Positions 1 through 5,589 of a stretch of 7,888 bases of DNA are shown here, one piece after another. Below the pieces are notes generated by a model that did not search any database, was not told the DNA's origin, and saw nothing but the letters and a program-made list of their open reading frames with translations. The DNA is from an uncultured Alphaproteobacteria bacterium. GTDB taxonomy: Bacteria > Pseudomonadota > Alphaproteobacteria > Paracaedibacterales > CAIULA01. How positions within the stretch are numbered: the stretch's first letter is position 1; the number at the start of each line of letters is the position of its first letter. The position numbers and the translations under genes are program-made. Location: contig CAIVFQ010000085.1 of NCBI GenBank assembly GCA_903905285.1, positions 1-7,888 of the forward strand, read 5' to 3'.

Positions 1-69
1 CACAATAACTGCCTTGAGTACGACTATCTCTTCTTTGAGGGCTTCTATCTCTTTATCTTTTTTATCCAT
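1..69 (-). CDS. 5' end of an unidentified minus-strand gene, coiled-coil-like N-terminus (partial)
   Basis: Reading leftwards from an ATG at 69, 23 codons are open to the window edge. The peptide begins MDKKDKEIEALKEE and continues with alternating charged and hydrophobic residues (IVVLKAVIV). The I/L/V spacing fits a short amphipathic helix or coiled coil. The opposite reading of the same bases is rich in F, Y and C, which looks like an antisense shadow, so I favour the minus strand. No clear Shine-Dalgarno precedes the ATG. The start codon lies only 9 bp from that of the divergent gene at 79. The family cannot be named from 23 residues, and a chance ORF is possible. Confidence 0.4.
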   Translation of the reverse strand, partial: MDKKDKEIEALKEEIVVLKAVIV

Positions 70-78
70 ACAAAACTT

Positions 79-636
79 ATGAATGATTTGAACAAAACTT
101 TAAACACTTTTTTCTTTCCCAACCTGGGTAGTTACCTTTTAGGGGAAATAGACACATCAAAAACGATGCCAGTGGTCTTAAAGGTTGATCCGTTTAAACA
201 TACTCTCACACAAGACGACCCCCATGAAAAAGAGGCTTTGCGTTCTAAGGGTAAGGTAATGCCAGAAGGTATCTTTGTTCTTGTTATAAACAAAACTAAT
301 ACGGAAACATCAGAAGAAGAAGGTTTCTGGTTGCCCTTACTGTCTTGGAACCCTGATTTACATTCTCCTGCTTATCCGGATCATGATAATAAAACTATTA
401 TGTTAGATGAAGATACTGTTCGTCATTTGTTGGCTAGGCGTATAGAAGTTTACAGTCATCAACGTATAAATAAATCAGAAGCGGCAAAAGAACTTGCCAT
501 TGACCCTAGAACTTTGGTTAAGTTTCTCGAAAAAGATATGAGCTTACGGGCAAGTACAATACAGCGAATTATGAGAAAATTTTGTGACCAATTTTCTCTT
601 TTTACCCGATATGACTATCATCATATTTTTACCTAA
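79..636 (+). CDS. Unrecognised 185-aa protein with helix-turn-helix-like C-terminus
   Basis: I do not recognise the family. The N-terminal two thirds (about 1-115) is a mixed region without signal peptide or membrane segment, with a hydrophobic strand GIFVLVI (64-70) and a segment FWLPLLSW (83-90). Residues about 130-170 (NKSEAAKELAIDPRTLVKFL, then a further helix STIQRIMRKF) have the spacing of an XRE/Cro-type helix-turn-helix: helix, turn at A140-D142, recognition helix, and a following helix. This suggests DNA binding, but that is inference. The start is uncertain: the reading frame stays open upstream to base 1, the ATG at 79 has no visible Shine-Dalgarno, and a divergent ORF starts 9 bp away. 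A later ATG at 166 is possible. It converges on the pyrophosphohydrolase gene with a 34-bp gap and no visible terminator. Confidence 0.7.
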   Translation: MNDLNKTLNTFFFPNLGSYLLGEIDTSKTMPVVLKVDPFKHTLTQDDPHEKEALRSKGKVMPEGIFVLVINKTNTETSEEEGFWLPLLSWNPDLHSPAYPDHDNKTIMLDEDTVRHLLARRIEVYSHQRINKSEAAKELAIDPRTLVKFLEKDMSLRASTIQRIMRKFCDQFSLFTRYDYHHIFT

Positions 637-670
637 ATGAAAATTTAGAGCCGATTCGTTTAAAAGAACC

Positions 671-1075
671 CTAGAAATCAATCTCAGGGTAATCTTCAGG
701 TCTATCCCGATAATAACTGATTTTTTCATTGTCAGCGTCTATGTCAATATAGGCAACATAGATGCGCTTTGAAAATCCACCTCTTTCGTGTTTCTTTTGC
801 AGGCGTTTTTCTTCAACTTGTTGATACGATAGGCCCAGCTGATTGGCCAGCGCATGTATGACCTCTAACACGTCGGCTAATTCTTCAACGTATTCATCGC
901 TGGTTTTGGCTGAAATGACTTCGTTAGCTTCTTCCAACAATTTATCTTGCAGGCGTTTAAGATATTCATCTTCATCCATAACGCGTAAAGGCCCTTCCAG
1001 ATTTTCACTGCGCATGATTTCTGGTATTTTGTCTCGTGTTAATTTATCGACTTTAAAACGGTGTTTTTTTGTCAT
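671..1075 (-). CDS. MazG-fold nucleoside triphosphate / phosphoribosyl-ATP pyrophosphohydrolase-like protein (COG4997 type)
   Basis: This 134-aa cytoplasmic protein belongs to the all-alpha NTP pyrophosphatase (MazG/PRA-PH-like) superfamily, whose members hydrolyse (d)NTPs or PRA-ATP to a monophosphate and pyrophosphate using divalent metal. Visible landmarks are the family opening KLTRDKIPEI (11-20), the first acidic pair in LLEEANE (E48/E49 and E52), the second in EELADVLE (E64/E65 and D68), and the conserved tail KKHERGGFSKRIYV (94-107). These acidic residues match the ExxE...ExxD metal-binding pattern. About 27 further residues, rich in D, Y and R, follow the usual end. The substrate cannot be read from sequence; it stands alone rather than with his genes, so a housecleaning role on non-canonical nucleotides is likelier than histidine synthesis. 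It is divergent from the 1188 operon. The ATG at 1075 is preceded by only a weak purine stretch. Confidence 0.88.
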   Translation of the reverse strand: MTKKHRFKVDKLTRDKIPEIMRSENLEGPLRVMDEDEYLKRLQDKLLEEANEVISAKTSDEYVEELADVLEVIHALANQLGLSYQQVEEKRLQKKHERGGFSKRIYVAYIDIDADNEKISYYRDRPEDYPEIDF

Positions 1076-1111
1076 AGTTTTTCTTTTAATGATAATGAAG
1101 AACGATCAAAC

Positions 1112-1142
1112 TTTAGCCCCAGCTGAATACTGGCTGTATAAT
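1112..1142 (+). promoter_or_regulatory. Putative sigma70 promoter of the acetyltransferase-led operon
   Basis: A perfect -10 box TATAAT lies at 1137-1142 in the gap between the divergent genes. The -35 is weak: TTTAGC (1112-1117) at 19 bp, or TAGCCC (1114-1119) at 17 bp. Initiation would be expected near 1149, giving a leader of about 40 nt before the ATG at 1188. The weak -35 could mean activator dependence. Confidence 0.5.
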
Positions 1143-1187
1143 CCAACTGTTTAGCACATCACCCCAAAAAAGTAGAGCGTCATCAGA

Positions 1188-1823
1188 ATGCCCCATAAAA
1201 CACATCCGCATCCCGATACTCTTCATCCGATTGAAGGTGTTCAAAGATTTTGTTTTCTGAAAAATATTATCACCAACCCACAGATTATTGTGGGGAATTA
1301 TACCTATTACGATGACCCAGAAACGGTTCATAACTTTGAAAAAAATGTTTTATATTTATTTGAATTTATGAAAGACAGGCTTATCATTGGCAAGTTTTGT
1401 CAAATAGCCACAGGCGTGCGGTTTATCATGAATGGGGCGAATCATGACATGAATGGCATTTCCACTTATCCTTTTAGAGTGTTTGGAAAATCTTGGAAAG
1501 ATGCGCCCATGAATGCAATTTCTAAAGGAGACATCGTGATCGGCAATGACGTATGGATTGGAAATTCTGTAACGATTATGTCAGGTGTTACCATTGGTGA
1601 TGGTGCCATTATTGGAACGAATGCCCTGGTCACAAAAGATGTCGAACCCTATACGATTGTTGGTGGCAACCCCGCAAAGCTTATTCGAAAAAGATTTGAC
1701 GAAGAAACAATAGAATTTTTGTTGAACCTTGCCTGGTGGAATTGGCCTGTCGAAAAAATAACAGAAAATTTAGAGGCCATCACAACAGCGGATTTAGACG
1801 CCTTAAGGAAAATTAATTGTTAA
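1188..1823 (+). CDS. Vat/XAT-family hexapeptide-repeat O-acetyltransferase
   Basis: This 211-aa protein is a left-handed beta-helix acetyl-CoA transferase of the xenobiotic acetyltransferase class, which includes streptogramin A acetyltransferases (Vat) and CatB chloramphenicol acetyltransferases. Family marks in order are HPIEG (13-17), the strand and loop VGNYTYYD (35-42), hexapeptide repeat IGKFCQIATG (67-76), the active-site segment MNGANHDMNG (81-90) with H86 in the catalytic histidine position, STYPF (92-96), repeats IGNDVWIG (118-125) and VTIGDGAIIGTNALV (134-148), GGNPAKLIRKRF (159-170), and the C-terminal WWNWP (183-187). Length matches Vat enzymes. The fold, acetyl-CoA use and catalytic His are well supported. 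The acceptor is not: many chromosomal relatives do not confer resistance. It is the first gene of a tight five-gene run. A weak AGTAGAG about 10 nt upstream may be the Shine-Dalgarno. Confidence 0.9.
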   Translation: MPHKTHPHPDTLHPIEGVQRFCFLKNIITNPQIIVGNYTYYDDPETVHNFEKNVLYLFEFMKDRLIIGKFCQIATGVRFIMNGANHDMNGISTYPFRVFGKSWKDAPMNAISKGDIVIGNDVWIGNSVTIMSGVTIGDGAIIGTNALVTKDVEPYTIVGGNPAKLIRKRFDEETIEFLLNLAWWNWPVEKITENLEAITTADLDALRKINC

Positions 1824-1826
1824 TTT

Positions 1827-2102
1827 ATGGGCATCATCCTTGACTTCTTTAACAACCAAATTCCGGATGTTCTGCATATCCGTGCAACCCCAAAGGCATC
1901 GTCCAACCGCCTTAAGGTCGAGACACAAGATGACGGCACAGTACTGATTCGTGCCTATTTAACCATAGCCCCTGAAGATGGCAAAGCGAACAAGGCCCTT
2001 ATCAAAATGCTGGCGAAAGAGTTTGGTTTGCCCTTAGGATCGTTTGAAATTACCCATGGCCTTAAAAGCCGCCATAAAACGATTAGGGTTGGTAAGTCAT
2101 GA
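1827..2102 (+). CDS. DUF167 / YggU family protein (UPF0235)
   Basis: This small soluble 91-aa protein belongs to the DUF167 (YggU) family, which is widespread but of unknown biochemical function. The recognisable core runs from about residue 17 to 90: HIRATPKASSNRL, then IRAYLTIAPEDGKANKALIKML (A-P-x-D-G-K-A-N is the family hallmark), then LAKEFGLPLGSFEITHGLKSRHK and a final strand TIRVG. The first 16 residues (MGIILDFFN...) extend beyond the usual start. The gene begins 3 nt after the acetyltransferase stop, with AAGGAAAA (1805-1812) a rather distant 14 nt upstream, and its TGA overlaps the next ATG (ATGA at 2099-2102). Translational coupling in an operon is therefore likely. In other alphaproteobacteria the family often sits near yggT, so this position among transferase genes is not the usual one. 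Confidence 0.92.
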   Translation: MGIILDFFNNQIPDVLHIRATPKASSNRLKVETQDDGTVLIRAYLTIAPEDGKANKALIKMLAKEFGLPLGSFEITHGLKSRHKTIRVGKS

Positions 2103-3079
2103 CCTTTAAAGCCAATTGGGAAAAAGCTGATACACGGCACCCCTTACCTGAAAGTAGTACTATTGAAGGAATGGTGAAGCTTGCCTATCCCGATAAAAAA
2201 CTAACTTCTTACATGATGATTTCTGGTGGGTGTGCCAATCTGAATATCAAAATTAACTTTGATGACGATAAGCAATCTTTTATCCTGCGCATTTATCTTC
2301 GTGATAAAGAGGCTGCTTATCGTGAACAGAAATTAGGCAACTTATTAAAACAAACGGTTCCTGTGCCTATGGTTTATCATATGGATGATTATGAAGGGTA
2401 TCGTTTTGCCGTTACAGAATTTATCCAGGGCATTACTCTGCGTGATCTTTTATTGGGGAATGAACCCCATGATGTAGGGGATATCCTGTTTAAGGTTGGA
2501 GCCATGCTGGCAAAAATTGCTACCTGCCCAATTTTAAAAGACAAAGAGTATGAAAACCTTTCTCAAGACGGCTATTTAAGTTTTGCTAAAGAATGTTTAA
2601 AACACCCCATTGTCATCGAACAGTCAAGTCCTAACACGCTTTCTAAAATTAATTTCTATCTTGAAAAACATGCCCCCCTCTTCCCCGATGAGCAAGAAAC
2701 CCACCTTGTTCATGCTGATTTTGACCCAGCTAATATCCTTGTTGATAAAATCGACGGCATTTGGAATGTGACGGGCGTTTTGGACTGGGAATTTTCTTTT
2801 TCAGGGTCGGTTTTGTGTGACGTGGCGAACATGCTGAGATACGCCCACCAAATGCCTGCTGTTTTTGAAGAATCATTCTTGCAAGGTTTACACAGCGGGG
2901 GTATTCATTTAGTTGGTGATTGGCGGATCAGTGTTCATATGCTGAATTTGCTTTCGCTTCTTGATTGTCTGGTAAGAGGTGACCCGAAAAACCGTCCCAA
3001 CCAATGTACTGATATCCGGGGATTGATCGACCATATTCTTGAAGAATTAGATAAAAATGAAAATAACAAAACACATTGA
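2099..3079 (+). CDS. APH/choline-kinase-type phosphotransferase family protein
   Basis: This 326-aa cytoplasmic protein has the aminoglycoside phosphotransferase fold (eukaryotic-protein-kinase-like), a family that phosphorylates hydroxyl groups of small molecules such as aminoglycosides, choline, sugars or homoserine. Visible elements are a glycine-rich N-lobe segment ISGGCANLN (41-49), strand FILRIYLRD (61-69), the N-lobe helix glutamate in YREQKLG (74-80), the hinge VTEFIQG (105-111), the catalytic loop HADFDPANILVD (205-216) with D207 as presumed catalytic base and N212 as metal ligand, and the metal-binding LDWEF (228-232), equivalent to DFG. All core catalytic residues are present, so it should be active. 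The substrate is unknown, and resistance should not be assumed. It overlaps the gene before it by 4 nt and the following GrpB-GNAT gene by 23 nt. Confidence 0.88.
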   Translation: MTFKANWEKADTRHPLPESSTIEGMVKLAYPDKKLTSYMMISGGCANLNIKINFDDDKQSFILRIYLRDKEAAYREQKLGNLLKQTVPVPMVYHMDDYEGYRFAVTEFIQGITLRDLLLGNEPHDVGDILFKVGAMLAKIATCPILKDKEYENLSQDGYLSFAKECLKHPIVIEQSSPNTLSKINFYLEKHAPLFPDEQETHLVHADFDPANILVDKIDGIWNVTGVLDWEFSFSGSVLCDVANMLRYAHQMPAVFEESFLQGLHSGGIHLVGDWRISVHMLNLLSLLDCLVRGDPKNRPNQCTDIRGLIDHILEELDKNENNKTH

Positions 3080-4010
3080 CGTCGTTTCTTATAATCCTAA
3101 ATGGTCGGATATTTTTAAAGAAGAAGCTTTAAAAATCAAACAAGCCTTGGGCGGTAATTGCCTGAACGTCCATCATGTGGGATCAACGTCAGTGCCAGGG
3201 TTAAGCGCTAAACCAATTATTGATATCATTGGGGCTACGAAAGACCCTGAAAAAGCAATTCTGCCCCTTGAATCTTTAGGATTCACCTATAAGGGAGAAT
3301 ACAACATCCCTTTTCGCCTTTATTTCAGCAAAAAAGAAAACACAAAAGTTCACCTTCATGTCTATGAGGAGGGCCATCCCGAAATTGAATTGAACCTTCT
3401 TTTCAGAGATTATTTACGCACACACCCTGAATCACTGGCTGAATATGCTGAATTAAAGACCCATCTGCTGACCCAAAAAGAATCTTTTGAAAAAAATAAT
3501 TCCCTATTTACCGGTTACAATTTGGGGAAGGATGCGTTCATTCGAAAGGTGCTGCAACAGGCAGGATTCAACCGTTTAAGGTTTATGAAATGTACCCATT
3601 ATGCCGAATGGGAGGCCGCAAAACTTTTTCGACAAAAATATTTCTTTGATAAGGTCCCCACCGCTGATCCGTACACGTGGACCTTTGATCATCCAGACCA
3701 CATTCATTTTGTTTTATATCAAGGCAGTGAAATCATTGGCTATGCCCATTTTCAATTGTGGCCTGAACAAAGGGTAGCCATGCGTATTATCGTGATTGAT
3801 GAACCCTTTCGAAATCAAGGCTTTGGCGAACAGTTTTTAATGCTTTGCGAGAAATGGTTAACACAACAGGGCTATCAAAGTCTGCATATAGAATCATCAC
3901 CAGAGGCCTATGTTTTTCATCAGAGGCATAACTATATTAAAATGCCTTTTAATGATCCTGATGGATATGAAGGGCACCCAAAAGATATTGCTATGGGAAA
4001 GATTCTATGA
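3057..4010 (+). CDS. GrpB (UPF0157)-GNAT fusion protein
   Basis: This is a 317-aa two-domain protein. Residues about 4-170 are a GrpB/UPF0157 domain, a member of the Pol-beta-like nucleotidyltransferase superfamily. It shows YNPKW (12-16), the family signature HHVGSTSVPGLSAKPIIDII (39-58) with G42-S43 and D56, HLHVY (99-103), and FRDYLRTHPESLAEYAELK (116-134). Residues about 173-317 are a GNAT N-acetyltransferase domain: the acetyl-CoA binding motif A at FRNQGFGEQFL (251-261), matching R/Q-x-x-G-x-G, preceded by the beta4 strand RIIVID (243-248), and a late VFHQRHNYIKM (286-296) typical of GNAT C-termini. The function of either half is unknown. The start at 3057 overlaps the upstream gene by 23 nt, and the GrpB domain begins immediately after it, which supports this ATG. 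The stop overlaps the next start (ATGA). Confidence 0.9.
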   Translation: MKITKHIDVVSYNPKWSDIFKEEALKIKQALGGNCLNVHHVGSTSVPGLSAKPIIDIIGATKDPEKAILPLESLGFTYKGEYNIPFRLYFSKKENTKVHLHVYEEGHPEIELNLLFRDYLRTHPESLAEYAELKTHLLTQKESFEKNNSLFTGYNLGKDAFIRKVLQQAGFNRLRFMKCTHYAEWEAAKLFRQKYFFDKVPTADPYTWTFDHPDHIHFVLYQGSEIIGYAHFQLWPEQRVAMRIIVIDEPFRNQGFGEQFLMLCEKWLTQQGYQSLHIESSPEAYVFHQRHNYIKMPFNDPDGYEGHPKDIAMGKIL

Positions 4011-4441
4011 ATCTTGTTTTGGATCGGGTCTTTACAGGCGATTATTTCTATCAACGATTTATTTCATCACCACAACTCAGCATTCAGGGCACGGCCCGCT
4101 TTGAACAAATTAGTTCCAATCAGAAAATCTATACGGAACAAGGATGCTATCGCCTGGGCGAAAAAGAACAGACATGTTATCAAAAACAATTTTTCACAGC
4201 TGAAGCATCAAGATTGCTTATTCATAAAAACGACCACCGTCTTTTGCATGAATTTGCCCTTGATGACACGTTGGAATTCCCCCTTCAGCTAACCCATCGT
4301 CATCAGTGTGGCAATGATACCTATTCTTTAACGATGACTATTCATTCAGCAGACAGTTTTTCAACGGCCTATGTCATACAGGGCCCATCCAAAGATTATA
4401 ATATTGATACAGCTTTTAGAAGAATAGAAAATTCTTTTTAA
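4007..4441 (+). CDS. DUF6314 family protein
   Basis: This 144-aa soluble protein, with no signal peptide or membrane helix, matches the DUF6314 pattern as I know it. It has an N-terminal GTARF/Y-x-E-x-G strand pair (GTARF at 28-32, YTEQGCYRLG at 42-51), a central LLHEFAL (79-85, the usual phe/his-rich 'FH-x-F' strand), HQCGNDTYSLTM (99-110, usual H-x-C-x-x-D-x-Y), and a C-terminal QGPSKDYNIDTAFRR (124-138, usual GP-x-KDY). The lipocalin-like all-beta fold suggested by these strands is inference; no biochemical function is established to my knowledge. It is the last gene of the operon: its ATG overlaps the previous stop (ATGA at 4007-4010), and GGGAAAG (3995-4001) lies 5 nt upstream as a good Shine-Dalgarno. 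No convincing hairpin terminator follows before the promoter of the 4514 gene. Confidence 0.8.
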   Translation: MNLVLDRVFTGDYFYQRFISSPQLSIQGTARFEQISSNQKIYTEQGCYRLGEKEQTCYQKQFFTAEASRLLIHKNDHRLLHEFALDDTLEFPLQLTHRHQCGNDTYSLTMTIHSADSFSTAYVIQGPSKDYNIDTAFRRIENSF

Positions 4442-4450
4442 AATTCCCCC

Positions 4451-4479
4451 TTGAATATTAAAAAAATAATATGTATAAA
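4451..4479 (+). promoter_or_regulatory. Sigma70-like promoter of the secreted orphan gene
   Basis: TTGAAT (4451-4456) and TATAAA (4474-4479) are separated by exactly 17 bp, a good sigma70 match. Transcription would start near 4486, giving a leader of about 28 nt. A Shine-Dalgarno AAGGAAA (4503-4509) lies 4 nt before the ATG at 4514. The spacer between the boxes carries a perfect AT-only inverted repeat (listed separately). Confidence 0.65.
4455..4472. repeat. Perfect inverted repeat inside promoter spacer
   Basis: ATATTA (4455-4460) and TAATAT (4467-4472) are perfect 6-bp inverted arms around six A residues. The dyad fills most of the -35/-10 spacer and could be a repressor operator. In AT-rich DNA it could also arise by chance. 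It is unlikely to be a terminator, because the arms contain no G or C. Confidence 0.4.
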
Positions 4480-4513
4480 TTGCCGGTTATTGTTTTAATC
4501 AAAAGGAAATTTA

Positions 4514-5524
4514 ATGCGATCGTTTTATAAACTAGCCTTATTATTAGGTGTTATGAGTGTTGTTGGCCTTCAAAGCCATTCAGCACAAGGAACAAGTGAT
4601 TCTCTTGCCAAAGATCTTGAAGTAGCAAGACCTGGGGCAGGACAATCCGGAAAACCAGTGACAATCCGATTCCTAGATGCGATTGATGCGTACATCAGTA
4701 AAACTACATGGAGTGAAGCAGGTAAGCTTCGCAATCTTGATGTTGACACATGGTCGGCTCTTTACAAACAGGCCACGGGACAAGAATTTTCCCCCCTTCG
4801 TTTGGTCGAATTGTTAGACAGAACAAAAAGTGAAATTTTTTATAGTTGGGCTAGGAAAGAATTCTGTCACACCATCTATGATGTGATCCTTTTAACTGAT
4901 ATAATCCACAAGTCTTTCCAAAGTGGTTTGGTTGACCAACCTGCCGAAAAAGCTGACGTTGATCGTTTAATACAGATTTATGCTTGTGCTGTTTCTACAA
5001 CTCTTGCACTTGATGACGCTGGGATGCTTTACACCAATATCCATAAACCAGAAATTCTTGATACTCTAAAAAAGGGTAAAGAAAACGCTCCCACCAGCAA
5101 AAAACCCTATTTCACAGCTCTGCAAGAATATGCGCCCGCTGTTATTGATAGCTATAAGAACGATAATTATGAAGAGTATATTTCTAAACAGTACCAGGAT
5201 TCTCCTTGGAGAGATAGCGCTATAAAGAGGGAAATAGAGATACACAACACCTGGAGGCCTGAGATTTTAAGAGAGCTCAATGAACAGGCGGGGACATCAT
5301 TGACATTTTCGGATCTTGAACAGCTTCATAAGACAGTTCGTTTTCAAGCCCCCCTAAGTTTTAAGCCGGAACCTGAATATGTATTCCCCCTTAAAACAGC
5401 AACCACGCGTCCCCTCTCAGATCTTTTTATACCTCAGGGCTCTGGAAAAGACTCTAGGGATTCTAAAGACTCTAGGGATTCTAAAGACTCTAGGGATTCT
5501 AAAGACTCTAAAGGACGCCCTTAA
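4514..5524 (+). CDS. Secreted orphan protein with C-terminal DSRDSK tandem repeats
   Basis: I do not recognise this 336-aa protein. It starts with a Sec-type signal peptide: positive R2/K6, hydrophobic LALLLGVMSVVGL (7-19), and candidate cleavage sites SHS|AQG (after 23) or AQG|TS (after 26). There is no lipobox. The mature part is mostly charged and probably helical, with two cysteines (C118, C158) that could pair in the periplasm. Two segments resemble each other (about 79-104 and 246-274: TW, then L, Q-A, FS, L, T), hinting at an internal duplication. The last 26 residues are GK followed by (DSRDSK)x3, DSK and GRP, a hydrophilic and presumably disordered tail. An own promoter and a strong Shine-Dalgarno (AAGGAAA) mark it as a separate transcription unit. 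A hairpin terminator follows. Periplasmic or extracellular location is predicted; an effector-like role is only speculation. Confidence 0.85.
   Translation: MRSFYKLALLLGVMSVVGLQSHSAQGTSDSLAKDLEVARPGAGQSGKPVTIRFLDAIDAYISKTTWSEAGKLRNLDVDTWSALYKQATGQEFSPLRLVELLDRTKSEIFYSWARKEFCHTIYDVILLTDIIHKSFQSGLVDQPAEKADVDRLIQIYACAVSTTLALDDAGMLYTNIHKPEILDTLKKGKENAPTSKKPYFTALQEYAPAVIDSYKNDNYEEYISKQYQDSPWRDSAIKREIEIHNTWRPEILRELNEQAGTSLTFSDLEQLHKTVRFQAPLSFKPEPEYVFPLKTATTRPLSDLFIPQGSGKDSRDSKDSRDSKDSRDSKDSKGRP
5450..5512 (+). repeat. 18-bp in-frame tandem repeat (3.5 copies)
   Basis: Three identical 18-bp units, GACTCTAGGGATTCTAAA, lie at 5450-5467, 5468-5485 and 5486-5503, followed by a half unit GACTCTAAA (5504-5512). 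Each unit consists of two related 9-bp halves (GACTCTAGG and GATTCTAAA) encoding DSR and DSK. Perfect identity between units indicates recent expansion. Gain or loss of a unit keeps the reading frame. Confidence 0.95.
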
Positions 5525-5546
5525 ACCTTTTTAAGATTTAATAATT

Positions 5547-5572
5547 TAGCCCCCGCCTTCATGCGGGGGTTA
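5547..5572 (+). terminator. Hairpin terminator between convergent genes
   Basis: CCCCCGC (5550-5556) pairs with GCGGGGG (5563-5569) around the 6-nt loop CTTCAT. The stem extends by a G-T wobble and two A-T/T-A pairs to 5547/5572. TTACTTT follows on the plus strand, and the minus strand reads CTAAATTAT after the stem. It lies 22 bp after the secreted-protein stop and just beyond the eipB-like stop, so it may serve both convergent genes. The U-tracts are imperfect on both sides. Confidence 0.75.
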
Positions 5573-5589
5573 CTTTACACACGGTTTAA

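Noticed and set aside
544..729. 61-aa minus-strand ORF across the convergent gene ends
   Set aside because: It overlaps two better-supported genes and has no recognisable features.
843..1154. 103-aa plus-strand ORF opposite the pyrophosphohydrolase
   Set aside because: It is Ser-rich antisense of a well-conserved gene, with no family resemblance.
1113..1331. 72-aa minus-strand ORF over the start of the acetyltransferase
   Set aside because: It is a shadow of the Vat-like gene, with no motif or Shine-Dalgarno.
1188..3079. Calling the Vat-like and APH-like genes antibiotic resistance genes
   Set aside because: Family membership is clear but substrates are not. Many chromosomal members act on other molecules, and no mobile context is present.
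4014..4292. 92-aa ORF inside the DUF6314 gene, frame +1
   Set aside because: The DUF6314 reading has family motifs and an ATGA-coupled start with a Shine-Dalgarno; this one has neither.
4454..4473. AT-only palindrome as terminator of the five-gene operon
   Set aside because: There are no G-C pairs in the stem and it lies inside a promoter. An operator or chance dyad is more plausible.
5450..5512. Short CRISPR-like array
   Set aside because: The units are directly contiguous, without spacers, and encode an in-frame peptide repeat.
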